In this document: piece by piece, positions 43,104 to 53,407 of the stretch
Layout of the letters: each line of letters begins with the position of its first letter
How positions within the stretch are numbered: position 1 is the stretch's first letter
Assembly (NCBI GenBank): GCA_021795965.1
Contig: JAJYOU010000004.1
Location: 56,337 to 120,336, forward strand
Length of the DNA stretch: 64,000 bases
Direction: 5' to 3'
From: Chloroflexota bacterium
Lineage (GTDB): Bacteria; Chloroflexota; Anaerolineae; Anaerolineales; Villigracilaceae
Notes under the pieces: generated by a model
What the model saw: only the letters and a program-made list of their open reading frames with translations
What the model was told of the DNA's origin: nothing
Databases searched by the model: none
Program-made: the position numbers and the translations under genes

Positions 43104-43946
43104 TTACTCCAACGGAACGACAACGATACCTAAAGTACCGGGACCAAAATTAGCAGCTAGTGAGATCGATAAATCATGCAATATAATCTCTTTGACGTTA
43201 AGTTCAACACTAGCCAGCTCCAAAAGTTCCTTCCCTTCCTTCGGTGCTCTTGCGTGTAAAACGGCTACCATCAAAGGCAGATTTGCCATTTCTTCTTTAA
43301 CAATTTGTATCAACCGCTGGATCGAAGCTTTCCGTGTTCGAACCTTTTCGGTCATGAAAACCTGTCCATTTCGAACTACTGCGATTGGTTTTACGTTCAG
43401 AAGAGATGCCATGGCGGCTTGCATCGTGCTCACTCTGCCGCACATTCGGGCGTATTCGAGGGTATCGAGAGCCAAAACAATTCGGACCGTATCCCGAATA
43501 TTTTCGAGTTTTGCCAGGATCATCTCCAGGGATAATCCAGCCCTTTCCATAATTCTGGCTTGCCGGCACATGAATCCTAATCCCATCGAGCCGGTCAGAG
43601 AATCAAATGTTAAAACTTTAAACAAATCTGCAACTTCCCTGGCTGCTGCTACAGCAGAGTTATAAGTGCCTGAAAGTTTACTGGTTACATGAATGGAAAG
43701 AATCGTATCCCCCGGCAATGCAATTTTCTTGTAAAAATTTGCAAATTGTTGCGGGTTGGGTTGAGAGGTTTTTGGAATTTTTTTTGTTTCTTCCACGAGT
43801 TGATAAAAACCTTCATTATCAAGGTCGACACCTTGAAGAAAAGTTTCTTTACCAAAGTGAATATTGATTGGACAAACATCAATCTCAAATTCCTTAATCC
43901 ACTCTTCAGGGATGTCTGCTGCTCCATCTGTGACAATTCTTAACAT
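43104..43946 (-). CDS. DegV-family fatty-acid-binding protein
   Basis: 280 aa from the ATG at 43946 (GGAAGG 7 bases upstream). DegV fold: N-terminal IVTDGAADIP, the lipid-contact region TSQPNPQQF and the conserved SIHVTSKLSGTY loop, ending near GPGTLGIVVVP. These proteins bind a fatty acid and feed fatty-acid kinase FakA; no fakA is in the window. It is followed 4 bases later by the small membrane protein. Confidence 0.9.
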   Translation of the reverse strand: MLRIVTDGAADIPEEWIKEFEIDVCPINIHFGKETFLQGVDLDNEGFYQLVEETKKIPKTSQPNPQQFANFYKKIALPGDTILSIHVTSKLSGTYNSAVAAAREVADLFKVLTFDSLTGSMGLGFMCRQARIMERAGLSLEMILAKLENIRDTVRIVLALDTLEYARMCGRVSTMQAAMASLLNVKPIAVVRNGQVFMTEKVRTRKASIQRLIQIVKEEMANLPLMVAVLHARAPKEGKELLELASVELNVKEIILHDLSISLAANFGPGTLGIVVVPLE

Positions 43947-44037
43947 ATGAAAACCTTCCAATAATTCGACTCAATATTTAGGTAATATGAACCAAAATAT
44001 TTTAAAAATTATGAAAATTTAAAGCTTTAAATAAAAT

Positions 44038-44592
44038 TTATTCAACATAGAGGTCGGGATCACCAATATCATTCCTGAGGGCTAACAGCGTGCGATGATA
44101 GAGGCTTTTTACCGCTCCTTCACTGCGCCCAAGAATTTCACCAATCTCTGCGTTCGAAAGATGTTCGACAAATTTTAGGATGAGCAAAGACTGCCGTTCA
44201 GCGGGAAGGTCACGGATGATTTTGAGTAATGCTTCCTGCTGCTGATTGTGGATCAAATTTGACTCGGGAGGCTCCCCCTTAGAGACGAGAGGCACATCAG
44301 AGAGTGGAATTTCCTGTTTCCTGGTTCGGTCGCGATGCCAGTTGGCAATTAAATTATGTGCAATCCGGTATAACCAGGCTGAGAAAGGGACACCCCGATC
44401 CGTATAATTCACAATATGGTTCATGGCGCGCTGAAAGACCCTGGCAGTCAGGTCCTCGGCATCACTAATATTCCCTGTCCGGTAATAGACATAATTGTAA
44501 ATACGATCGATATATCGTTCATAAAGTAACCCAAACGCTGCACGGTCTCCCTTGGATGCCAAATTTAGAATTTCAACTTCATCAAATTCCAT
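44038..44592 (-). CDS. Sigma-70 family (ECF-type) RNA polymerase sigma factor
   Basis: 184 aa from the ATG at 44592, which has GAGG 7 bases upstream; the longer frame to 44673 lacks one. Region 2 is seen in YNYVYYRTGNISDAEDLTA and PFSAWLYRIAHNLI, region 4 in LPAERQSLLILKFVEHLSNAEIGEILG and GAVKSLYHRTLLAL. It redirects RNA polymerase to a specific promoter set. It leads a three-gene minus-strand group with degV and a small membrane protein. Confidence 0.9.
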   Translation of the reverse strand: MEFDEVEILNLASKGDRAAFGLLYERYIDRIYNYVYYRTGNISDAEDLTARVFQRAMNHIVNYTDRGVPFSAWLYRIAHNLIANWHRDRTRKQEIPLSDVPLVSKGEPPESNLIHNQQQEALLKIIRDLPAERQSLLILKFVEHLSNAEIGEILGRSEGAVKSLYHRTLLALRNDIGDPDLYVE

Positions 44593-45111
44593 TATTGTCC
44601 TCAAAACACCTGCAGCTTGAAAACATTTCACAGATTCGGGAGTATTAATAATTTTACAGAGCGAGTATATCATGCCCTTTTAAAGGTTTTAAGGACACTT
44701 CTTTCTATTTTTGGACTGGTATAATATATATTTTGCTTCGTGATTCAGGCTGGATCGTTCCCTAACCTGAAAGTTAATGACCTGTCTGTAGGATTTGGCA
44801 TGTTCAAACCACGCTAAAAAATTTATAAAACAAATGTGCTATAATAATGTGACTTTTTTGGTTTTCATAAGTCCTGAAATTACAATAGGGTGAAACGCTT
44901 CAAAGAGGCTATTTTCAAAAGGTTTAATTAGCCCGAAATAACCAATTATGGCGATTAATTCACCTGTAGAAGATGTTACCCTTTCATCGGACAAAATAAG
45001 TTAATTGACTGATGATTTTAAAAGATTTTGCAAAACCAGAAAGTCTTTGAGAAAAATAAATTTGTTCTTTTATCCATATGAATTTAATTTCAGGTTCAAA
45101 AAAGAAAAATC
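44593..45111. other. Intergenic region between divergent sigma-factor and uvrA genes
   Basis: About 520 bases with no open frame that I trust. Two TATAAT boxes face plus: an extended -10 (TGGTATAAT) at 44719-44727 and a second at 44840-44845. Either could start uvrA, with a long leader. No RNA gene or riboswitch fold could be recognised. Confidence 0.5.
44719..44727 (+). promoter_or_regulatory. Extended -10 promoter element, candidate uvrA promoter
   Basis: TGG-TATAAT, a consensus -10 with the TGn extension; the -35 is poor. It lies about 385 bases before uvrA, so it may serve an unseen transcript instead. Confidence 0.35.
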
Positions 45112-48039
45112 ATGACACAAAATGTTATTCGTGTAGTAGGCGCTCGTCAGCACAACCTTAAGAATATCACCGTCGAAATACCGCGGGACAAATTTGTTGT
45201 AATTACCGGTTTATCTGGTTCGGGAAAATCCTCTCTCGCGTTCGATACTATCTTCGCCGAAGGTCAGCGTCGCTATGTAGAATCTCTTTCTGCTTATGCG
45301 CGACAATTCATTGGCCAGATGGACAAACCCGACGTTGATTACATCGAAGGCTTGTCGCCAGCAGTTTCGATTGATCAAAAATCTACATCCCACAACCCGC
45401 GCTCAACGGTTGGAACGGTCACCGAAATTTATGATTATCTTCGGCTTCTTTACGCTCGAATCGGGATTCCTCATTGTCCTGTTTGCGGCAGGGAAGTAGT
45501 CAGGCAGTCAGCCCAGGAGATTGTCGAAGCCATCGAAAACCTACCTGAAAAAACACGAATTATCATCCTCGCTCCAATGGTTCGTGGTCGTAAAGGTACC
45601 TACCAGGCGGTATTTGAAGAAATTCGAAAAGCAGGGTTTAACCGCGTAAGGGTGGATGGAACGACTTTCAACCTGGAAGATGATATCACTTTGGACCGCT
45701 ATAAAATCCATAATATTGATGCGGTGGTGGATCGTTTAATCATCACTCCATCGGCTGATGAGGAAGATGAGAAAACTGCACGTACCCGCTTGACAGATTC
45801 TGTCGAAACAGCCTTGAAATTTGGTGAAGGATTCGTCACGGTTCAGATCATGGATCAAAATGATTCCAAACCAGCCCTCGAAAATTTAACCGAAAAAACC
45901 CCCGCCAATCGAGATTTGTTTTTTTCGGAAAATCTCTCCTGCCCGGAACATGGTATTTCATTACCAGAAATTGAACCGCGAACTTTTTCTTTTAACACCC
46001 CGCATGGAGCCTGCCCGGATTGCCAGGGATTGGGTGCAAAACTCGAAATTGATCCTGATAAAGTCATCGACCCGGAAAAACCACTTTCTGACGGCGCCTT
46101 AATCGCAATGGAATGGGCTAATGTTCGCGAAGATGGCAACCCTGGTTATTACTGGCAAATGTTGGAAGCAATTTCACATCACTATCATATGGAAATTAAC
46201 AAGCCATTTAAAGATTTGTCTCCCGAGCATCAGGATCTCATTTTAAGAGGGACAAAAGGTGAAAAAGTGCGTGTGCATTATCATAACCGTGACGGGCGCA
46301 CTGCGACTTTTGATGCCCCCTTTGAGGGAATTATCGGAAACTTGGAACGACGATTTCGCGAGACGAATTCCGATTTTATTCGCGCCAAAATATCCGAATA
46401 TATGACCAATCGACCTTGTCCCACTTGCGGTGGAAAACGATTGCGACCCGAAGCCCTGGCTGTTACCATCGCAGATGTCAACATTCTTAATGTTACTGAA
46501 TGGCCTGTCAACCGGTCTTTAATTTGGGCAGAACGACTTTCGGGGAAGAATTCTCCTCTGAATCCACGGCAGATGGCGATATCAGAGCGCATTCTTAAGG
46601 AAATCATCGGTCGACTTGGTTTCCTGGTGAATGTAGGCTTGGACTACTTAACTTTACATCGTTCTGCTGCCACGCTTTCTGGCGGTGAAGCTCAGCGGAT
46701 TCGACTTGCCACACAGGTTGGTTCTCAATTGATGGGTGTTCTTTATGTTTTGGACGAACCTTCCATCGGATTACATCCCCGGGATAATGACCGGTTGCTG
46801 ACAACTCTCAAAGGCTTGCGGGATTTGGGAAACACCGTACTCGTGGTGGAACATGACGATGACACCATTCGCAAGGCTGATTGGATTATTGATTTGGGTC
46901 CTGCTGCTGGGGCACATGGTGGAGAGGTGATTGCCGAAGGTAAGCCTGAAGAGATCCTGGTTAATCCTAGATCACTGACTGGCGCTTATTTATCCGGTCG
47001 GTTGAGCATTCCCATCCCGAAAGAACGTCGAAAGGGAAACGGAAAAACTTTAACCATCGTGGGAGCAAAAGCAAACAATTTGCGTGACCTTACCGTGCAA
47101 ATTCCCCTCGGGAAACTGGTCTGTATTACAGGTGTTTCCGGTTCAGGTAAATCAACCCTCATGACAGAGATCCTTTACAATGCCCTGGCTTCGCGGCTTA
47201 ACGGTGCGCATACAATCGCAGGGGAATATTTACGGATTGATGGGGTCGAACATCTCGATAAAATCATTGAAATCGATCAATCTCCCATTGGGCGTACACC
47301 ACGTTCAAATCCGGGAACTTATACTGGATTATTTGATGAAATTCGCAAACTGTATTCCGAGATGCCTGAAAGCAAAATGCGGGGTTATAAACCCGGACGC
47401 TTTTCATTTAATGTTCATGGCGGACGCTGTGAAGCCTGCCAGGGGCAGGGTATGCTTAGAATCGAAATGCAATTCTTGCCAGATATTTATGTCCCTTGTG
47501 ATGTATGTCACGGGACCCGCTTCAATCGTGAGACGCTTCACGTCCATTTTAAGGGTAAATCCATTGCTGATGTTCTCGATATGACTGTTGAAGAAGGCGT
47601 TGCTTTATTTTCCGCTTTTCCCAACATGGTGAATAAATTAGCGTTGCTGCAGGAAGTCGGTTTGGGTTACGTCAAAATTGGACAGTCGGGTACAACTCTT
47701 TCCGGCGGCGAAGCACAAAGGGTAAAACTTGCCAAAGAGTTATCTCGCAGAGCAACTGGTAGAACCTTGTATGTTTTGGATGAACCTTCAGTAGGATTGC
47801 ATGCCGCAGATGTCCATAAATTGATCGAAGTGATTCAGCGCCTGGTCGAAACCGGGAACACGGTACTTATTATTGAACATAACTTGGATATTATCAAAGT
47901 TGCGGATTGGATTATTGATCTCGGCCCTGAAGGTGGGGATGGCGGAGGGAGCCTGGTTGCTGAAGGAACCCCCGAAGATATTATGAAAGTGGAAGCAAGC
48001 TATACAGGACAATTTTTACTTAAACATTTAAATAGGTAA
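45112..48039 (+). CDS. uvrA: UvrABC excision nuclease subunit A
   Basis: 975 aa, normal length. It recognises bulky DNA lesions and loads UvrB. Two ABC modules: Walker [10 protein letters not shown] near residue 34 and GVSGSGKST near 678; signatures LSGGEAQRI and LSGGEAQRV; Walker [11 protein letters not shown] and [10 protein letters not shown]. Zinc modules are marked by CPVCG near 122, [16 protein letters not shown] and CDVCHGTR. It is transcribed alone, with the LysM gene about 145 bases downstream. Confidence 0.97.
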   Translation: MTQNVIRVVGARQHNLKNITVEIPRDKFVVITGLSGSGKSSLAFDTIFAEGQRRYVESLSAYARQFIGQMDKPDVDYIEGLSPAVSIDQKSTSHNPRSTVGTVTEIYDYLRLLYARIGIPHCPVCGREVVRQSAQEIVEAIENLPEKTRIIILAPMVRGRKGTYQAVFEEIRKAGFNRVRVDGTTFNLEDDITLDRYKIHNIDAVVDRLIITPSADEEDEKTARTRLTDSVETALKFGEGFVTVQIMDQNDSKPALENLTEKTPANRDLFFSENLSCPEHGISLPEIEPRTFSFNTPHGACPDCQGLGAKLEIDPDKVIDPEKPLSDGALIAMEWANVREDGNPGYYWQMLEAISHHYHMEINKPFKDLSPEHQDLILRGTKGEKVRVHYHNRDGRTATFDAPFEGIIGNLERRFRETNSDFIRAKISEYMTNRPCPTCGGKRLRPEALAVTIADVNILNVTEWPVNRSLIWAERLSGKNSPLNPRQMAISERILKEIIGRLGFLVNVGLDYLTLHRSAATLSGGEAQRIRLATQVGSQLMGVLYVLDEPSIGLHPRDNDRLLTTLKGLRDLGNTVLVVEHDDDTIRKADWIIDLGPAAGAHGGEVIAEGKPEEILVNPRSLTGAYLSGRLSIPIPKERRKGNGKTLTIVGAKANNLRDLTVQIPLGKLVCITGVSGSGKSTLMTEILYNALASRLNGAHTIAGEYLRIDGVEHLDKIIEIDQSPIGRTPRSNPGTYTGLFDEIRKLYSEMPESKMRGYKPGRFSFNVHGGRCEACQGQGMLRIEMQFLPDIYVPCDVCHGTRFNRETLHVHFKGKSIADVLDMTVEEGVALFSAFPNMVNKLALLQEVGLGYVKIGQSGTTLSGGEAQRVKLAKELSRRATGRTLYVLDEPSVGLHAADVHKLIEVIQRLVETGNTVLIIEHNLDIIKVADWIIDLGPEGGDGGGSLVAEGTPEDIMKVEASYTGQFLLKHLNR

Positions 48040-48072
48040 AACAACTCCAAACCGGACTGTCGTGGAACCAAC

Positions 48073-48081
48073 TGATATAAT
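48073..48081 (+). promoter_or_regulatory. Extended -10 element before the LysM gene
   Basis: TGA-TATAAT, a consensus extended -10 about 100 bases ahead of the LysM gene; no good -35 is visible. Confidence 0.35.
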
Positions 48082-48183
48082 TCTTTGATCATTTAACCAA
48101 ATATCAAAAATTGAAAATTATCAGGTAGAATAAGCATGGAATTCCAGGTAATCCCTGGTTTATCGGCACTGAAAGGCAAAAAT

Positions 48184-48987
48184 ATGACTGAAGAAAATCT
48201 AACACCGACACCAAAGAAAACCCCCAAGGTTAAATTGAAACCAATGGTCAATCCGGCTATTTCCAAGGATCCATCATCATTGATTTCAACCTATCGAAAA
48301 CGGCAGCAGGTTGGACCTTTTATCATCTGGGGGCTTGTGGTTGTGTTGCTCGTGGTTGGGATTATTTTGTTAGTGGTCAGTATGGCAAATGGTAATGGAC
48401 CGAAGATATCATGGTTTGCCACGGCAACACCCACACCAACAATGACCTTTACTCCCACCAGTTCACCCACCGTTACAGCGACTGCCTCCGAAACATCCAC
48501 GCCAACCGAGACGTTGACGCCCACACCCGATGCTCCTTTCGATTACACCGTCCAGGAAAATGATAACCTTTTTGGTATAGCGGAAAAATTTAACTTGGGC
48601 GATCAAGGAGTTGCAAAACTGCTGGCTCTGAACCCTGAAATTGACCCCACAACTGGTAATATGAGCATTGGACAGAAGATTAAGATCCCTAATCCTGGTT
48701 ACCAGCTTCCTACTGCTACACCTTTGCCGACTGGAATGGCTTATGGTACTAAGGTGACTTATGTAATTCAACCGGGTGACACCCTTGCTGGCATTGCATC
48801 CTTGTTCAACAGTACCATTGAAGATATCATGACTCAAAATAAGATTACAGATGCAAATTCGATCTCTGTCGGACAAAAGATTGTTGTGCGAGTCAACCTG
48901 GTGACACCAACCCCTAAACCTAAACCAACCATCACCCCAGGTCCTTCTCCGACGTCGCCTTCGCCTTATACTCCCACTCCCGGTTGA
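48184..48987 (+). CDS. Membrane-anchored protein with two LysM domains
   Basis: 267 aa from the ATG at 48184 (AAAGG 7 bases upstream); ATG at 48136 is an alternative. A basic, Pro/Lys-rich cytoplasmic N-terminus is followed by one helix (about 44-67), a Thr/Pro/Ser-rich stalk (TPTPTMTFTPTSSP-type) and two LysM domains, DYTVQENDNLFGIAEKF and TYVIQPGDTLAGIASLF, then another Thr/Pro tail. LysM binds peptidoglycan or chitin-like glycans, so the protein should hold or sense the cell wall. The low-complexity stalk also suggests O-glycosylation. Confidence 0.88.
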   Translation: MTEENLTPTPKKTPKVKLKPMVNPAISKDPSSLISTYRKRQQVGPFIIWGLVVVLLVVGIILLVVSMANGNGPKISWFATATPTPTMTFTPTSSPTVTATASETSTPTETLTPTPDAPFDYTVQENDNLFGIAEKFNLGDQGVAKLLALNPEIDPTTGNMSIGQKIKIPNPGYQLPTATPLPTGMAYGTKVTYVIQPGDTLAGIASLFNSTIEDIMTQNKITDANSISVGQKIVVRVNLVTPTPKPKPTITPGPSPTSPSPYTPTPG

Positions 48988-49117
48988 TCATCCCTATTAC
49001 AGACTGCGACCCCAACCAAATAATCTCTGCCACTATAATTTTATGGGTTTGAGATATATTCCCGGAATTATCATTCTGGATGGAATATTAAAAGACTAAT
49101 AATTATTGACGGAGATC

Positions 49118-49146
49118 TGGACAAAAAACCGTCTCTCGTGTAAAAT
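49118..49146 (+). promoter_or_regulatory. Sigma70-type promoter of rpsT
   Basis: TGGACA, 17-base spacer, TAAAAT; each box is one base from consensus. It lies 41 bases ahead of the rpsT start. Confidence 0.7.
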
Positions 49147-49186
49147 CTAACCCCGTTGTGTTGGAATCATTTTTGGAGGAAAGACC

Positions 49187-49447
49187 TTGGCAAATATTAA
49201 ATCTCAAATCAAGCGCAATCGCCAGAACGAAAAACGCCGCTTGCGCAATCGCACCTTCCGGGGCGCCGCTCGCGCAGCAGTTCGCGATGCTCGTACTGCA
49301 ATCGAAACTGGCACACCAGATCAGGCTGTAATCCGAGAAGCGATAAGTCGTCTCGACAAGGCTGTTGGGAAGGGTGTCATTCATAAGAATAACGCTGCAC
49401 GTCGCAAGAGTCGCCTGATGAAGGCGCTCGCTGCCGCCGCGAAGTAA
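49187..49447 (+). CDS. rpsT: 30S ribosomal protein S20
   Basis: 86 aa, the standard size. The N-terminus MANIKSQIKRNRQNEKRR and the Ala/Arg-rich helices that wrap 16S rRNA are typical. The start codon is TTG, with a strong GGAGGAAAG site just upstream, and no ATG is available. In E. coli rpsT also starts with UUG and S20 represses its own translation, so the rare start may matter here too. Own promoter and terminator. Confidence 0.96.
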   Translation: MANIKSQIKRNRQNEKRRLRNRTFRGAARAAVRDARTAIETGTPDQAVIREAISRLDKAVGKGVIHKNNAARRKSRLMKALAAAAK

Positions 49448-49473
49448 AATAATTTTTTGTAGTATGCACATCC

Positions 49474-49500
49474 AGCGGAAGCAATTCGCTTCCGCTTTTG
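49474..49500 (+). terminator. Rho-independent terminator of rpsT
   Basis: AGCGGAAGC and GCTTCCGCT pair around a 5-base loop, followed by TTTG. It lies 26 bases after the stop codon. Confidence 0.85.
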
Positions 49501-49815
49501 TGTTTTAAACTAACGAACGATCTTTTCATTTTTTATTTGTTCACTTGATAATTCAGGAAAATAACATTAAAAACATAGATCGATATTGGTCATAAATAAT
49601 ATTCGATCATGGACATCATAAAAAAATTTCGAGTTTTCAATCACGATCAGATGTTATAATCATTTCCGCCAGTAATCTGGACCAAGTTGTTAATCTTTTG
49701 GAGAATTACTGGAATTACCAATCTTTTTCAAGACCGTCATCATTACTTTTTGTAAAATAAAAGGTCGGTTCAGGAAGATTTTGGTTTTGAGAAAATATTT
49801 TAATTGGGTGAATTT
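49501..49815 (+). other. Intergenic region upstream of argS with extended -10
   Basis: About 315 AT-rich bases with no gene. TGT-TATAAT at 49652-49660 is an extended -10 facing argS, about 155 bases upstream of its start. No T-box, riboswitch or tRNA fold is recognisable by eye. Confidence 0.45.
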
Positions 49816-51645
49816 ATGTTCGAAATAGAGCAGAAAACCATTGAAGAAAAAATAAAAAAGTTTGTTATTCGAAATGACATTCCTTATATCGATCTTAAGT
49901 GGTCTACTATCCCTTTTAATGGTGAATGGGGTATTTCAGTTTCATTTTTCCAAATCGCTGCGAATGAAGCCAAGCTCGGAAGAAACAAGGGGATTCCGGT
50001 TTCGCAAAGGGCTGCAGAGATATCGAAACAGGTTAAAGAATATTTGGGCTCAGTTCCGAGTTTCAGTCATATCGAATCTGTTAACGCTTATTTGAACCTG
50101 TATTATTCAACCTCCGATTATGCAGCGCGGGTGGTCAATTCGGTCTTTGATACAGGTGATAAATTTGGAGCGGGCGTCCCAAAAAACGAACGTGTTATGG
50201 TCGAATATGCGCAACCCAACACGCACCATTCATTTCATATTGGTCACGCACGCAATACTCTTCTCGGTGAATCTTTGGCGCGAATTGTCCAATTTGCTGG
50301 TTTTGATACGATTCGCGCATCCTACCCGGGCGATATCGGGCTTGGCGTGATCACAGTTTTATGGGCGTATAACAAATTTTACCGTGGCAAGGAACCTGAA
50401 GGAATTCACGAACGCGGTCAATGGTTGGCTAATATTTATACTGAAGCCAGCCGGTTACTAGAACCCAGGGACGGGGAAACACCTCAAGAAAAAAATCAAA
50501 GAGAATTATATGATTCCGAAAGGCGAGAAATGTATCGTCGCTGGGATGCGGGAGATCCTGAGGTTCGGAACTTGTGGTCGATGACTCGCGAGTGGAGCCT
50601 TGAGGAACTAAGAGACATATTACGCATTCTCGGAACGAAAATTGATGTCTGGTTTTTTGAGAGCGAAGTGGATGAACCTTCCAAGGCAATTGTTGATGAA
50701 TTGATTGCCCGCGATATCGCTACTGATGAAAGAAAATCCGGCGGTGCGGTGATTGTCAAAATTGATGAGAAGCTTGGTCTGAAAAAAGAAAAATACAGGA
50801 CCAATGTGATTTTGCGTTCGGATGGTACTACGCTCTACCTCACCAAAGACCTGGCACTCGCCAAGGAAAAATTTGAAAAATATCATGTCGATCGCTCCAT
50901 TTACGTGATCGATGTGCGTCAATCTCTTCATATGCAGCAAACTTTCGCTATTCTTAGGCTATGGGGTTTTCCGCAGGCTGATAAATGTTACCATCTGGCG
51001 TATGGGTATGTCAGTTTGCCTGAAGGAGCGATGTCAGCCCGGCGTGGAAGGGTGGTTCTTTTTAAGGAAGTTTATAATGAAGCAATCCAGAGGGTTCTAA
51101 AAGTTATCGTTGAAAAGAATCCGAACATGCCCCAGGATGAACGCGAAGGGGTTGCCCAAAAGATTGGGCTTGGCGCTTTAACTTATTCAATGCTTTCAGT
51201 GGATAATAACAAAGACATCATTTTCGATATTGATGAAGCGCTTAATTTTGAAGGACGAACCGGTCCTTATATTCAAAATGCTTACGTTCGGGCAAATTCA
51301 ATTCTAAAGAAATATTGGGCTGAAAACCAACTTTCAGCCGGAAAAAATCTGCCTTCGTTCGAATTCGATTATATTCTTGGCAATCACGAAATTGAATTAA
51401 TCGAGCAGATCGCTCGCTTCCCGGGATTGGTGCAACAAGCTGCGAGGGAATACCGCCCAATGATTATTGCAGCCTATGTTTATGATTTGGCTAACTGCTT
51501 TCATAGTTTTTATCACGCCGTGCCTGTTCTTCAGACCGATCAAAATTCCATCCGGAATGCCCGGTTAAACCTGGTTGCGGCTGCGAAGCAAACGATCGCA
51601 AACGCCTTGGCGCTTTTGGGCATCACAGCCCCAGAAGTGATGTGA
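49816..51645 (+). CDS. argS: Arginyl-tRNA synthetase
   Basis: 609 aa from the ATG at 49816 (GGTGA just upstream; the TTG at 49804 is less likely). Class I synthetase charging tRNA-Arg. The order is: N-terminal Add1-like domain, catalytic domain with the HIGH motif (SFHIGHARN near 140), the KMSKS equivalent MSARRGRVVL near 400, and a DALR anticodon-binding domain ending in HSFYHAVPVL and the usual short tail. It is on the plus strand between rpsT and a GTPase gene. Confidence 0.95.
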   Translation: MFEIEQKTIEEKIKKFVIRNDIPYIDLKWSTIPFNGEWGISVSFFQIAANEAKLGRNKGIPVSQRAAEISKQVKEYLGSVPSFSHIESVNAYLNLYYSTSDYAARVVNSVFDTGDKFGAGVPKNERVMVEYAQPNTHHSFHIGHARNTLLGESLARIVQFAGFDTIRASYPGDIGLGVITVLWAYNKFYRGKEPEGIHERGQWLANIYTEASRLLEPRDGETPQEKNQRELYDSERREMYRRWDAGDPEVRNLWSMTREWSLEELRDILRILGTKIDVWFFESEVDEPSKAIVDELIARDIATDERKSGGAVIVKIDEKLGLKKEKYRTNVILRSDGTTLYLTKDLALAKEKFEKYHVDRSIYVIDVRQSLHMQQTFAILRLWGFPQADKCYHLAYGYVSLPEGAMSARRGRVVLFKEVYNEAIQRVLKVIVEKNPNMPQDEREGVAQKIGLGALTYSMLSVDNNKDIIFDIDEALNFEGRTGPYIQNAYVRANSILKKYWAENQLSAGKNLPSFEFDYILGNHEIELIEQIARFPGLVQQAAREYRPMIIAAYVYDLANCFHSFYHAVPVLQTDQNSIRNARLNLVAAAKQTIANALALLGITAPEVM

Positions 51646-51648
51646 CGT

Positions 51649-51665
51649 AGCCGGGTAGACCGGCT
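51649..51665 (+). other. AGCCGG/CCGGCT hairpin after argS
   Basis: Perfect 6-bp stem with a 5-base loop, 4 bases past the argS stop; no T run. A second CCTGCC/GGCAGG pairing lies close by. Probably part of an argS 3' end, but not a clear intrinsic terminator. Confidence 0.4.
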
Positions 51666-51830
51666 GCGAAAATCAGGAATTACCTGCCTTTTCACGGTTT
51701 GTCCCGGCAGGGGCAAGGAATCTCCTATAAAGCGCTGGAGGATCCTTCCGTTTTGCATGAACGCAAACGATCATCGTGATAATCGTCGGTTAATACTGAT
51801 CATTCATCTTTTCTGTAAAGGAGAATTCAT

Positions 51831-53156
51831 ATGTCACCCGTCAAAACTCTGATCATGGGAGCCGCAGGTCGCGACTTTCACAATTTCAATACCTTCTTTC
51901 GCGGGAATAAGGATTATGAGGTCGTGGCTTTTACTGCCACCCAAATCCCCGATATCGAAGGGAGGGTTTATCCCAAGGAGCTTGCTGGTGATTTATATCC
52001 CGCTGGGATTCCCATCTTTGCGGAATCGGAATTAACAGACCTTATAAAAAAATTCAAAGTTGAACAAGTTATTTTTGCTTATTCAGATCTGCCTTACGAA
52101 TATGTAATGCATAAAGCAGCGCTGGTAAATTCGCTCGGAGCTGATTTTCGCCTGATGGGTACCCACTACACCCAGGTTAAATCCATCAAGCCGGTTGTGT
52201 CAGTTTGTGCAGTACGCACGGGTTCAGGAAAATCCCAGACCACTCGTCGCGTTTCACTAATTTTGCGCGAGATGGGTTACAAGGTTGCGGCGATCCGACA
52301 TCCCATGCCCTATGGAAATTTGGTCCGCCAGGAAGTTCAGCGCTTTGCTAATTATGATGATCTGGACGAGTATGAATGCACCATTGAAGAACGCGAAGAA
52401 TATGAACCACACATTGACAATGGTGTCATTGTTTATGCAGGGGTGGATTATGAAAAAATTCTACGCCAGGCTGAAAAGGAAGTGGATATCATCCTTTGGG
52501 ATGGAGGAAATAATGATTTTTCCTTTTATGTCTCCGATTACCAGATCGTGGTTGCAGATCCACATCGGGCTGGTAATGAAAGCACTTATTATCCCGGGGA
52601 AACGAATGTTCGCATGGCGGATGTGTTTGTAATCAACAAGGTCGATACAGCAGATCCCGAAAAGGTGATCGCAGTCAGGGAGAACCTGAGAAGATTGAAT
52701 CCAAAAGCTGTTGTGATTGAAGCTGCCTCCCCATTATTTGTGGATGATCCAGCTGCCATTCAGGGCAAACGGGTTTTGGTTGTAGAAGATGGACCAACCC
52801 TTACTCATGGCGAAATGGCGTACGGGGCTGGGTACATTGCCGCCCGTCGCTTCGGTGCAGCCGAAATAGTCGATCCGCGTCCATTTGCAGTCAAGTCCAT
52901 TGCTGCCACCTATCAAAAATATCCAAAGACTGGCCCCATATTGCCGGCAATGGGATACGGTGAAGCCCAAACCAGGGATTTGGAAGCGACAATCAATGCT
53001 TCAGATGTCGACCTCGTTATTGTCGGTACTCCCATCGATTTAACTCGCGTCCTTAAAATCAACAAACCTTTCCAGCGGGTACGCTATGAACTTCAAGAAA
53101 TCGGTGTACCAACCCTTAAAGAATTGTTATTTGAAAAATTTGGCATGAAAAAATAA
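51831..53156 (+). CDS. Cyclic-2,3-diphosphoglycerate-synthetase-like P-loop GTPase
   Basis: 441 aa. An N-terminal Rossmann-like half (MGAAGRDFHNFNTFFRGN) is followed by a P-loop, CAVRTGSGKSQTTRR near residue 130, and the nucleotide motif NKVD near 270. Archaeal cyclic 2,3-DPG synthetases have this layout; the bacterial members are usually called only GTPases and their substrate is unknown. Good ribosome site AAAGGAG. It is transcribed after argS, with a terminator-like hairpin behind it. Confidence 0.75.
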   Translation: MSPVKTLIMGAAGRDFHNFNTFFRGNKDYEVVAFTATQIPDIEGRVYPKELAGDLYPAGIPIFAESELTDLIKKFKVEQVIFAYSDLPYEYVMHKAALVNSLGADFRLMGTHYTQVKSIKPVVSVCAVRTGSGKSQTTRRVSLILREMGYKVAAIRHPMPYGNLVRQEVQRFANYDDLDEYECTIEEREEYEPHIDNGVIVYAGVDYEKILRQAEKEVDIILWDGGNNDFSFYVSDYQIVVADPHRAGNESTYYPGETNVRMADVFVINKVDTADPEKVIAVRENLRRLNPKAVVIEAASPLFVDDPAAIQGKRVLVVEDGPTLTHGEMAYGAGYIAARRFGAAEIVDPRPFAVKSIAATYQKYPKTGPILPAMGYGEAQTRDLEATINASDVDLVIVGTPIDLTRVLKINKPFQRVRYELQEIGVPTLKELLFEKFGMKK

Positions 53157-53176
53157 GAATTTTTCAATGGGAATTA

Positions 53177-53204
53177 GGGCTGTCCAATCGAAATGGGACA
53201 GCCC
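53177..53204 (+). terminator. GGGCTGTCC hairpin after the GTPase gene
   Basis: GGGCTGTCC pairs with GGACAGCCC across a loop of about 10 bases, 20 bases after the stop; followed by ATTAATTT instead of a clean T run. Confidence 0.55.
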
Positions 53205-53407
53205 ATTAATTTATGGGTATGGTGGATTGTGAACTTTGAAATGAAGGGCTCCAGTCACAAATCTTTTTATTCGAAGAAAAAATGTACCGAAACTTTTTGC
53301 CAGGCGGAAAATATTTATTTTCTGAAGAAATGGTAGAATCTTTTGATGAAAATGATGATTTTCTTTTTAAATTCAGAATTAAACAAAAATTGAGTGAGAA
53401 TTAACTA

